DNA of 64,000 nt, from contig NC_061866.1 in the NCBI RefSeq assembly GCF_907164915.1, positions 54,005,814-54,069,813 of the forward strand, in the 5' to 3' direction. A model generated the notes under the pieces. It was not told where the DNA came from. It saw only the letters and a list, made by a program, of their open reading frames with translations, and did not search any database. The translations under genes were made by a program, and so were the position numbers. Position 1 is the stretch's first letter, and every line of letters begins with the position of its first letter. Of the stretch, positions 1 through 10,105 are shown piece by piece. The DNA is from Impatiens glandulifera (taxonomy: Eukaryota; Streptophyta; Magnoliopsida; Ericales; Balsaminaceae).

Positions 1-966
1 TGTTTGGTTGCCTCTTCTTGAAAACATAGACATGATTGGTACTCATCTTTTCCTGAGCAATCAAAACTTTTTCACTTCCGTTTATAATGAAATATCCACC
101 TTGATCATATGGACATTCTCCAAGCTCAGTTAAATCCTTTTCTGATGTCTGATACAAACTACAATAGCTGCTCCTCAACATTATAGGAACCTGCATGCAT
201 ATGTAATTATATATGCAACAACCTAGCTAGCTCGTTAATCACATTAATTAGAAGAATGGTGACATGCAGTTTATTCATTATTCCGGTGGTACGAGTACCT
301 TGCCAATAAAGACTTTATGAAACTCCTGGGATTCGGTCACTTCTTCACAGTCGTGTCCTTTCCTTATAACTTGTTTCTTCACATCTACGTATAGTGGGGA
401 TGAGTAAGTCAAGTTCCTCAATCTTGCAGCCTTTGGAAATAAAGATGCTGTTTCTCCATCAGACTCCGTCATCATCGGTTTACTTAGGTATATTTGACCG
501 AAGGTGATTCTGTAAATTGTCTGAACCAACCAACAAACAAACAAACAGATTATTAGAATTAGAATTAGCTAGGCTAGGCAGTAGGCAGGCATGAATATGA
601 TGAAGTTGTAATATATAAATGACGTACGTACGTACGTACCTCGAGGAAATCGGATTGGCGGCCGGAACCAGGATTGTGCTGGGACTCGGGTCTGATCTCG
701 ATGACGGAGGACTCGTCGACGATTTCCTGCATGGTGTTTTGAATGAACTCGTCGAAGGAGTCTAACTGCTGCCTGGCTAAACCTTTCTCCTCGAAGTAGG
801 CGCTTATCACTGCCCATGCATCATCTTGTCCTATCTCCTCCTCCTCATCAGCATCTTCTTCTCTGTCTTCTTCTTCATCGTACACACGATGATCTACCGC
901 TGATCCGCCGTCGAACTGCATTCTTAATGTGGACTGATCAAACTCATGATCATTTGCTCCATACAT
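1..966 (-). CDS. NRPB2: RNA polymerase II second-largest subunit, 5' part (cut by window edge)
   Basis: Encodes the amino end of RPB2, which with RPB1 forms the catalytic cleft of nuclear RNA polymerase II. Three exons are visible: 966-640, 520-299 and 190-1. Both complete introns are GT-AG and phase 0. The protein begins with an acidic tract ([14 protein letters not shown]), then [15 protein letters not shown], a block near-invariant in plant RPB2, then [44 protein letters not shown] and [20 protein letters not shown] (protrusion/lobe start). The ATG at 966 is preferred over an in-frame TTG at 978. The gene runs off the left edge, so most of the ~1,190-residue protein is missing. The first donor sits in a (GTAC)n run. 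Family identity is clear; RPB2 versus NRPD2/NRPE2 is decided by close resemblance to the Pol II form. Confidence 0.93.
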
Positions 967-1071
967 CGAAACCCTCAAGATTATATTTGATTTGATTTGT
1001 TAAACTAATGTCACACGCATGATGCATGCATAGAGAATAATAGAGATCGATCGGTTTTCAACTGCCTAACG

Positions 1072-1134
<63 letters not shown>
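1072..1134. repeat. (ATT)n microsatellite
   Basis: About 21 uninterrupted ATT triplets lie ~100 bp upstream of the NRPB2 start codon, in its presumed promoter or leader. Confidence 0.97.
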
Positions 1135-2952
1135 GGCTACGTCTATTTTCAGGGAACTTTAATCTGGACCTGTTCTAAACCCCCAAAACAATGAGAATAT
1201 AATATATGTCAAAAATATTTTATTATTTAACCTTAAATTTTGTTAGATAGATAAATAAAAAACAATAATTTAACTCTCCAGCATTGGTTTCTTATAACAA
1301 CTTTTTTTTCCATATTTACCCTAAATCTTTAAAATCTCGAATTACTTAAAATCTTATGATTTTAGGATTTTAAATTTTACTATTTAATTTTAAATTAATT
1401 ATTAAATAAATAAATTCTTACTATTTTAAATTTACTATAATAAAATTTTAGATTTTATAAATAATTTATATTTTACGATTTTATACACAATTTTATGTTA
1501 AAATAAATTATAAATTAAAAAATATATAATTTATTCAAATTAATTAATTAATATAATTAAATTTGTAAATATAATTTTTTATAATGTTATTTATTTATTA
1601 ATTTTATATTTAAATATATTAATTTTTTAAATTGGTTAGGTATAAAATAATTAATTATATATATAATAATAATAATAATATATAACTAATATTTTTTCAA
1701 ATTAAACTCTTAAAATTTTAAATAAATTTTAGATTTTACGAGTTTACACCTAGCAACCGATTTCATGTAAACTCTCTATTAAACCATTTTGATTGTACCC
1801 TCATTTCATATATTAAATTTTAAATCATTCTAACTAGATATCATAAAACCTTAATTTGTATAAATAAAGTAGATTTGTTTTTAAACTAATTACGTATATT
1901 TATAAATTTTGTATATATTTTAAAATATTTAATGGTGAGAGTGTTTTTTTTTTTATTATACTGGGAAGTCCAGCTAAACAAATAATTTGCTAAACAAATA
2001 ATTTAATACATATCTAAATTTTATAAAAATAATAAAAATTGATAGTGTTATTAAAATAAATAAATAAAAAAAATCTTAAAGGCAAAAGTTATGGGTAATC
2101 TCTCCGAAAATTGCTTTGTTTTCATTAGGAATATTTATGTACATGATTATTGATAATTTTCATTTTATTGACATTTAAAATTGTTGTATTTTATTTTTTC
2201 TCTTTATCTTACACTTTTTTTTAATAAATAATTGTATTTTTTCATAAATTAATAATAATTGATTGGCTTAAAGAGTTCTTTTATTTAATGTTAGTATTAT
2301 AAAAAATAGTATATGAAGGAAAAAAAAAGAGAGGATAGTCTTTGTGTTTGTTTAACCCGAGCTAGGGATTTATGGATAAGTTTTAGTTTAATCTTAAATA
2401 AATAAATTATAAAAAAAATCATAATTATTTTATTTGTTACCAACTAAAATAAAATAATATAAGCAAATATAAATAAATACTTTACTCAATTTTAATAATA
2501 AATATAACATTAACATTCTTTAAAAAAAAAAAATACACCAATCTTCCCAATTTATTAGTTGTCAATTTTTTAATACTAATATCATCATTAATCTACTATT
2601 ATAAGAATTTTGAATTCGATTTTTCTATTCCCATTAATATTTTTTTCTATATTGATAAAGTCCATGATTAGAAATTATTAATTAACAAAATTATCAATTA
2701 ATTGTATATTGAAATATTATACAAGAAATCACAATTTATTATATATTTTTGGTAAAAAAATTAATTAAAATAATAAGTTGCATATGAGAAATAAATTTAC
2801 TAATAGTATAAAATAACTTATGGAAAATCATAATTCAAGGCATTTTTAGGAAAATAAATTTATTTAAATTTAATAAATGTGATTATTTTTAGAGGGGTGA
2901 ATTATCATTTAAGGCCAAACAAGACCTAAGACACGAAAATAAAGGTAACTGA
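1135..2952. other. AT-rich intergenic stretch
   Basis: Separates the divergently transcribed NRPB2 and the gene at 3114. It is mostly A+T with short TAA and TTA runs. I see no open reading frame, no terminal repeats and no recognisable transposon. Confidence 0.7.
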
Positions 2953-2985
2953 TTTTCGCGCACAACTGGAATCTCGGCGCGAAAA
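2953..2985. promoter_or_regulatory. Inverted pair of E2F-type sites
   Basis: TTTTCGCGC (2953-2961) and GCGCGAAAA (2977-2985) are exact reverse complements separated by 15 bp. Both contain the canonical E2F/DP site TTTCGCGC. They lie 129-161 bp before the ATG at 3114, where E2F sites of S-phase plant genes usually occur. The surrounding DNA is very AT-rich, so two such GC-rich octamers by chance is unlikely. E2F control of the downstream gene is inferred. Confidence 0.6.
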
Positions 2986-3113
2986 CAAAGCTTGAAGATA
3001 AACACAGACTGAATCAGCTTTAAAAAATAAAATTAAAAATAAAAAAATAAATAAATATATATATATATATATTTAGGGGGGAGTGTTAAATATTTGTTCT
3101 TCATAAATCAACA

Positions 3114-3710
3114 ATGGTGATACCTATTTCTCCGGAAAAAGGCAACGATGATGAACGAGATGAGTCGACCCGCCTCCGCCGGTGTTTGACCCGTTTAAGT
3201 CTTGGGAATGGGATCACCACTGGTCGATCGCCGTTCTTAGCTTCGAGCGACGAGGCGGCGATGTCTCCACCCGCCGATTCATCTTCGCCAATCGCTGGAA
3301 GATTCCTTGGCAATCCAGACAAGCTTAATAATAATAGCACGAGCCCTGCGCCGCCTCCTCTTTCGATTGCCATCAAGCGTCGCCGCTTTTTCACGTCTGT
3401 GGTCGAGGAAGATGCTGAGATGGACTGTGAACAAAACAGAGACGCCATGCTTGTCAAGAAAAAGATGCTAGTAAGGAAGCTTGGTGATGAATTTGATCGG
3501 ATTGCATCTGAAGACACTTCTGAGATGATACGTAATTTAGATCTGAATTCTGAAAGAGATCTAAACAAGATATCATCAGAAAGAGAGAATGTCCAAGGAG
3601 CTGAGGCGCAGGAGCGGCTGAAACCGGGTAGGGTTTCAAGAAGTTCCCCTTCAAGTCCTGCAAGTAGAAAAAGGATATGCTCTCCAAGGTTGGCGATGAT
3701 GCATAGATAG
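3114..3710 (+). CDS. Unrecognised basic/acidic protein, possibly nuclear and cell-cycle regulated
   Basis: A single-exon 198-residue frame with a normal ATG; I do not recognise the family. Composition suggests disorder: Ser/Pro-rich segments (residues 45-85 and 172-190), a basic cluster IKRRRFF near residue 88 that could be a nuclear localisation signal, and a charged helical-looking middle (about residues 100-165) with LVKKKMLVRKLGDEFDRIAS. The C-terminus is basic (SRKRICSPRLAMMHR). Two E2F-type sites upstream point to S-phase expression. A minus-strand frame of similar length overlaps but starts only at a non-ATG codon. Unseen introns could alter the C-terminus. Confidence 0.6.
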   Translation: MVIPISPEKGNDDERDESTRLRRCLTRLSLGNGITTGRSPFLASSDEAAMSPPADSSSPIAGRFLGNPDKLNNNSTSPAPPPLSIAIKRRRFFTSVVEEDAEMDCEQNRDAMLVKKKMLVRKLGDEFDRIASEDTSEMIRNLDLNSERDLNKISSERENVQGAEAQERLKPGRVSRSSPSSPASRKRICSPRLAMMHR

Positions 3711-4267
3711 AACAACCGCCTCTCATATCGGTGCTGCAGTTAGGCTAATTTAATTATACTTAGGAGTTCTAAACTGTTTGTTTGTTTGCTTGCTCATTAC
3801 ATGTCTGAAATCAATAGGATCGATCATATACAACAAGTAGAAACTGATTGCTAATACTACCAATTTGTGATGATTCATTCTTTATCTCCAAACTTTTTAT
3901 GTTGAGTTTATCTTGTTTGTTTTTAAATCTATTCATTCCTTCTCAATATTTTGTTTGGATATATGAATTGAACTGAACTGAATGCATCATCATCATATAC
4001 ATGTTTTTTGAGGATGGATTTTAAAGTAATGTCTTTATCTATGTATTGTGAAAGTTGTAAATTTACAGGAAGAAGGCTTTTCTATAATCAATTAGGATAG
4101 AGCAAAGGGTAGATGCATAAACATGAACAATTGGCAATTCAATTCAATCCAATCCAATCCCAGGCTGAAAGAATCTTGCCAATAATCAGCTTTATACCAC
4201 TTTCTTATCTCTCTATTATTCACACTCATAAATAATCAATCTCTGCTGTGTTCCTTTAGTTATAGAC
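3711..4267. other. 3' flank between convergent genes
   Basis: Holds the presumed 3' UTRs of the plus-strand gene ending at 3710 and of the minus-strand mannanase ending at 4268. No other feature is visible. Confidence 0.6.
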
Positions 4268-5812
4268 TTACAGCATCGTCAAACAAACTCTACGAGAAGT
4301 TGGGCTTCCTTGTATCAACGCCAATTTACATGAATGATTACTCATCAACTGATAAGTGTGTGAAGTCTCTGCAGGTACAAAACCAAAATCATCGTTATAC
4401 TTTTCCATCCCACGAACCAAGAATTGCCAGGCAAAAGCTCCGGCTCCGGATTTGTTTCCCAGTGCGGATTTATACACAATGTCTAGAACTGTCTTGTACA
4501 GCCTCTCTCTATCAGATTCCCTAAAACCTTTACTAAGGTTTGAAAGTCCAAATTCAGTGAACACCACAGGTTTGTTTAGTTCTTTATCTCCATCTTCGAT
4601 GTGTGAATCCATCCATTTGGAGACGAACTCCATTTTTTCTTCAATTTCAAGCTTAAAGTTAAACCTGCCAAAAAAAATATATATATGTTGTTTCCTCTTC
4701 TTCACTTAATTGTTATTATTATATCAATAGATGAGAAGAATAGAAAATGCTTAATTACCACTGGTCAGGGTAGATGTGTACAGTGGTGAAATCAATGGTT
4801 GAGATATTTGAATTTCTGATGAAATCAGATCCAAGCTCACCAGCCCATGGCCCTGGATTCATTGTCAACCCTTTGGGACTTTTAGAACCATAGAATCCTT
4901 CAAGCCCTACTGTAAGCAAATGGTTCTTGTCAATTGATTTAACAAAGATAGACATCTCTTCTATCCAGTCCTGAAGAGTTTCTCCAGAAGGGTCAGACAT
5001 GCAACGAGGCTCGTTCATCAACTCCCATGCAAATATCGTAGGGTCGTTTCTGTACTCTATCCCTGTAATTGTGTTCCTCCTTGTCAACACAGCCTACTAC
5101 CAACAACACAAGATTAGTTTATAACCTTATGCCACTAATCAAACTAATTGAAAAAAGGTTACCTTGATGTAGTTCTTGAAATAATGACGGATAGAAGGGT
5201 TAAAAAAGAAAGAGTCGTTTGTGGAGTTCATACTGACACCTTCTTCATATGCCCACTTGACATACTGTGCCTTTCCTCCGAATGCTTGCAAATTATTCAC
5301 TAATGAAAGTAACAGCCTGATTCTTTGCCTTCTAGCCTCGGCAATGACATGATCCAAAGCCTGCCAATATTGACTCGCATAGAATCAATGAATCATTATT
5401 GAATTTGTTTGTTATTGTTATTGGTATCTACCTTGAAGACACGTTCATCGAATTGACCATGGGAGATTTGGAGAGCATTGTAGGTACCATCGTTGAAAGC
5501 CCAAGTTCTGCATACAGATAAGCCCATCTTTGCACCAATTTGAAGCACCTCATTTACTCTAGGTCTGGATGATTCTTCTACGGCTTGGTCCATCAACCAG
5601 TAAGAGTTCCAGCCACTTACATAAAAGATCTTATCATCCACCGTAAAGTGAGTTCCATTTCTTTTCACAAAGCTCAAACTTTCTAATTCTCTTTTATCAA
5701 CATTATTCACCCATATGTCCCCAAATGATAGGAAAAGTAGCGCAATACATGATGCAAATCCAATAACTGGGTATATCATCCTCCTATTTCCTTCCAACAT
5801 TTTGAGAAACAT
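4268..5812 (-). CDS. Mannan endo-1,4-beta-mannosidase (GH5)
   Basis: Hydrolyses internal beta-1,4 links of mannan and galactomannan in cell walls. Four exons: 5812-5432, 5360-5163, 5093-4759 and 4664-4268, all GT-AG, frame kept, 436 residues (usual family size ~400-450). An N-terminal hydrophobic segment (about residues 13-32, [18 protein letters not shown]) is a signal peptide or anchor. [12 protein letters not shown] is the typical plant mannanase start. The acid/base Glu is in [10 protein letters not shown] (about E221) and the nucleophile in VVFTEFGLS (about E342); VHIYPDQW lies between. A second in-frame Met four codons downstream could be the real start. Which MAN paralogue this is cannot be told here. 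Confidence 0.92.
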
Positions 5813-6735
5813 TTCAAAATCTAAGAAACCTAGATCTGGCTAAATATTGGAGGGGGTTTTACCCAGAAATCGATTAACTGGGGTCCTCAAGAACGTACAA
5901 TCCAAAATTTATGTACGACGAGGAAGAAGGGAGGAAGGAGAAGAAGATGTTAAAAGAAGGAAGTTCCCGAACGAAAGCGTGTGTACAAATGAAGCAAAGA
6001 TGGGATATGTACAGACCTGAAGTTGATAGTTTGTCCTCCCCAAAGAGGATGGTAAAGAGATTTGGGGAGGACTCGTAGTAGAATTATTAGAATATGCTCA
6101 AATCAAATCAAATCAACTTTCAGCCGCTCAACTGGGTCGGTCTTGTTTCATCAGCTAGCTGCCCCCCAACCGTTCTTCAACTTCACACAACAAACATGAC
6201 CGACTGTTTTTCCCCCTTCAAATTAATACTCATATGATCCTTAAACTCATATCAGATGTTCAAATTGATTTTTTTTTATTCAAATTAATTTGTTCAAATA
6301 AAACCTTCATTTTATTTTCCAATATAGTCTCTTTTTGTATAGCTAACTGTTTGAATGTTACTGTTATAATGTAAATATTAAATTAGTTGTTTTGGTAGTA
6401 AAAGACATATAGGTTGTATTGGGACACAAGTAATTCCCTCTTGTTGATAAAAGATAAAGGAACGAATCACTTTATCTAATACATAATTTAATCCAAAATA
6501 TTAATGATGCAAACAAACCAAATGGGGAGTCAGTGAGTTAGGTGCATCTCAATCATTTTTTAAGAATAAAAATATTACTTTATAGGTGAAGACTCAATTT
6601 TTTTATTAGTATTTTTAAATGGATCATCAAATTCTCAAGAAAATGTCTCGAAAGTTCTAAAAGAAAAATATGGGCTTATTGAAATTTACACATTTAAGAA
6701 TATTGTTATTATTTAAAATATTTAACAGGAGTAAT

Positions 6736-6776
<41 letters not shown>

Positions 6777-7202
6777 TCGATAAATATATATAAATGGATT
6801 AAGAAAATAGAGAAATTGACATAAAAAAAAAAGAAAAGAAGAAGAGAACAACATGTCATATATTACCAGATAGATAGATAGATCTTCATAACAAGGATGT
6901 ATAAAAAAGAAAATTCATAAGTCTTCCTTCATTCCTATAAGATAAAAAAATAAAAAGTCTTCCTAAAAAAACCCAAAAAAAGAAAAAGAAAAAGAAAATA
7001 AATGGAAGAGTTCAAGTCTCTTCTTATCCTTGTGTAGTGTACGTAGTAGGCTGTATAGAGAAAGAGACTATTATATTAAATTTATTATTATAAGTTTCCC
7101 CCAAATCTCTTTCTTTAAGCTTCTTCTTCTTCTTCTTCATCTATCTTCTGGTTGATGTCAAAATCAAACGAAACTAAAAATTGAAATGAAAGTGGTTGTT
7201 AG
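5813..7202. other. Intergenic: mannanase promoter and (TA)n tract
   Basis: Contains the upstream region of the mannanase gene and the 3' flank of the gene ending at 7203. A (TA)n microsatellite lies at 6738-6773, and a purine-rich tract near 6820-6995. No coding sequence is seen. Confidence 0.65.
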
Positions 7203-7766
7203 CTAGGAGGAGGAGGAAGCACCAATAATATTTTCATCTCTTCCAGCACCACCACCACCACCGCGTCTAAAGAGAGCAAAATAGCCCAAAACGGCACAAA
7301 TAGCGGCGACGACATTCCCTTCCTTAATCAAGATCTTGAAAGCAAACCCAGTAATCTCAGCCGTCAATTTCTTGCCATCGACCACCAACTGGCGTTTAGG
7401 CTTGCCACAGAAAGTAAGTAAGACCAAAACGGTGATCCAAGTGACCATCGTGGCGGGGACAGCGACGGCCAGCGCCGCCGCCATGGATAGAAGTCCAAAG
7501 ACAACCCCGAGAACGACGGAGGCATAAATCGCGGGCCAGCCAGAAAAAGGGGCATCCGGAGGAGTAGGTGGAGATGAATTGGCGTCGTACCAAGAGAGAA
7601 GCGATCGGATGATGTTCCAGGAGGAAGAGAGCAAGATTGTGTACACTGTTACGAATAGACATACCCATGTTCGTCTTTTGCTCATCAGACGCAGGATTAG
7701 GAGCTGGGAGGAGGAGGAGGAGCTAGATGGCGATGGCGATGGGTAGTGGATGGTTTCTTCTTCCAT
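7203..7766 (-). CDS. Plant-type multi-span membrane protein, unknown function
   Basis: An uninterrupted 187-residue frame with ATG at 7766. It begins with a Ser/Pro-rich tail (SPSPSSSSSSSQ). Hydrophobic spans follow at about 33-50 (TWVCLFVTVYTILLSSSW), 75-97 (WPAIYASVVLGVVFGLLSMA), 100-120 (VAVPATMVTWITVLVLLTFC) and 145-166 (IKEGNVVAAICAVLGYFALF). A basic loop, GKPKRQLVVDGKKLTAEITG, precedes the last span. The Gly-rich C-terminus is short. The layout resembles small plant transmembrane proteins of unknown role; I assign no function. The ORF is GC-rich relative to its flanks, as expected of real coding sequence. Confidence 0.75.
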   Translation of the reverse strand: MEEETIHYPSPSPSSSSSSSQLLILRLMSKRRTWVCLFVTVYTILLSSSWNIIRSLLSWYDANSSPPTPPDAPFSGWPAIYASVVLGVVFGLLSMAAALAVAVPATMVTWITVLVLLTFCGKPKRQLVVDGKKLTAEITGFAFKILIKEGNVVAAICAVLGYFALFRRGGGGGAGRDENIIGASSSS

Positions 7767-9640
7767 AACAACAACAACAACAAAAAAGAAAAGAAGATGA
7801 GATGAGATTCAGATAGAAAAAGAGTAAAGAGCAGGGTTTCTCTCACTTCACGCTTGAGTTGAATTAAATTGAATAATCAATCAATCTTTCCTTCCTTCCT
7901 TCCTTCCTCTTTTTCTCTCTAGTTAGTGTAGGATGATAATAATAATAATAATAATAATAATAATGTGCTTTTACTTGTGTGTGTAGAAATTTCTTTCTTT
8001 CTTTCTTTTATCCTCTTTTATAATCAATCTTTTTAATTTAATTTGGAAACTAACTTAGTAACTTCACAATTTCATGATATTTGGGGAGAAATCTCCTAGT
8101 ACGCGGTTGCATGGTTGCATTTGCGCGTCTAAACTTAATAATGGGACCGACCCCCCACCCCCTTCCCTCTCCCTCTCCCTCTTTTTGGTGATGGATTAGT
8201 TGGGTAACGTCTAAATTATTCTTAATTAATTAATTAATTACACACTACTACTGCTTATGAATATACAGTTTGTTTGGAGTAGTTTAGCAAACATATTATA
8301 GGAGGAGGAGGAGGAAATTGCTTGACTATTCTATTCAATACTCACTCTTGAAAGAAACAAAAACAACTCAAAATTCTATTTAATACAAACTCAAATTTGT
8401 TCTCATACAAACCCTAATAATTATATATTATGATCTTTCCCATGTCTTTCCTTCCTAATAGCCGCTTGTTTTTGACTTGGAACTTTCCATATTTCAAAGG
8501 ACTCGAATCAATTGACATTTATTTTTATTTTAATGATATGCCAATTCTTTTTATTATTTAATTAATCTTCATCTAAATTGTACTTTATGCACACACACAT
8601 TGAACTTTAATTTTACATTTTTATCTGCCTAAAAAAACTCCCTACAATGTCCACATCACCTATAGGGTGGTACCAGATTCCCTAGTTAAATAAATAAATA
8701 AATATGATACCTAACTTTTATTTTATTTAATAAATGCCGATTAAACACGGATATATTAGCATTAATAAATTTGTCGTCCTGAATAAGAAGATACTAAAAA
8801 TAGGAGTGTGACTTAAACGATAAAGTGGACAAGAAGAAGATGCAACCAACCTAAAGTATTAATAATATTGATTGATTTACTAGTACAATTAAATTAAAAG
8901 AGACTTCCAAGATTAAAGAATTTTGCAACAATTAACCCTATTATATTAATTGAGTATTAAGACAAACCAAATATTTACCTTAAGAGAGTTACAATCAAAA
9001 GTAATGCTCTTTCATACTTTGTCAATATCATATCTCACTTTAGAAAATGTTATTGAAGATTATCATTAACTTTTATAATTGCCACTTTTTCTCCCCATAA
9101 CTTAGCAAATCTTCCCCCACAAATCCAAAGAAAACGTACACCCAAACAAATGACTCAAAATCTCCTCACTATTATATATATAAAAGGCACTTCGAATTCA
9201 AAACATTCATAAATCATTTAATTCTATTACGAATATAATACTTTTTCCAACAGGCCAAACACAAAATAAATCGGAGTCTCAGAATAATCTTGAAATACTT
9301 GTAACACAAACCATATTAGAATATAATGTATCTTTCTTATAAAGTTTAACTTTGTTGTAATTTATATTTTTTATTTTCTACAATCTGTTTAAAATTTTTA
9401 TTGGTTCCACTCTCTTGATTTCAATAAAAAAAAAAAATTTAACATTAAAAAAACATTTTAATGAAAATTATAGACGCAAATATCAATTAAAAAAAGATAA
9501 ATTTATTATACTGATTTGGTTACATTTGATATTTCTTTCATTGATATACTGTACGGGAAGAAATCGGCCTTAGAAAAAAGAAAAAAAGAGCGATCCTTCC
9601 TTCCTTCTTTCCAGCCCCCCCTAGCGCGTATCTATTACGT
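7767..9640. other. Intergenic between divergent genes, with microsatellites
   Basis: Promoter region of the membrane-protein gene (minus) and distal promoter of the FLY-type gene (plus). Short repeats: (TTCC)n near 7890-7910, (ATA)n at 7934-7964, (CCCTCT)n near 8163-8182, AATT runs near 8225-8240. No coding sequence or transposon ends were found. Confidence 0.6.
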
Positions 9641-10105
9641 CCATTAACACAGTCTCTCTCTCTCTCTCTGTCTGACTTTGGCGTAGCCGGTGAGAAGAAC
9701 ACCCAAATCACAGTGCTAGCAAGACAGCTAGCAGCTCTTTCTTTCTTTCTTTAGAGCGAGAGACAAAACAAAAAGAATTAAATATTTTTGTTCCGTGGAT
9801 TGATTATTCGGGTAAACAGCTTCTGGTGGTGAAGTTGTTTCAATTCTATTGTATTTGTATTTGTATTTGTATTGATCCCTTCTTCGCCTCCTCCTCCGAT
9901 ATGCTAATTGTCCGTTGAGCTCTCACTTTCGGACCATCTGCCCATCATCTTCCTTGGTGGGGGTTGTTGTTTTTTGATTGATTCCATTACAAGCAATTTT
10001 TTTCTGCCCCTCTTTTACCTATTTCCCATAACCCCCCCCTCCTCTATTCCATGCGACCTCTTCTTCTATTCAATTCGTGATCATCTTCTGTAACTCGACA
10101 GATTT
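9641..10105 (+). promoter_or_regulatory. Probable 5' leader of FLY-type gene with (TC)n tract
   Basis: A (TC)n run at 9652-9669 and several pyrimidine patches precede the start codon, a common setting of plant transcription starts. The leader contains short non-ATG-initiated frames that I do not regard as genes. The exact start site cannot be read from sequence. Confidence 0.4.

Noticed and set aside
3101..3715. 204-residue minus-strand frame over the gene at 3114
   Set aside because: It starts only at a non-ATG codon and mirrors the plus-strand frame, which has a proper ATG and E2F sites upstream.
9908..10093. 61-residue frame before the FLY-type gene
   Set aside because: No ATG at its start, hydrophobic low-complexity product, and it lies in the pyrimidine-rich leader.
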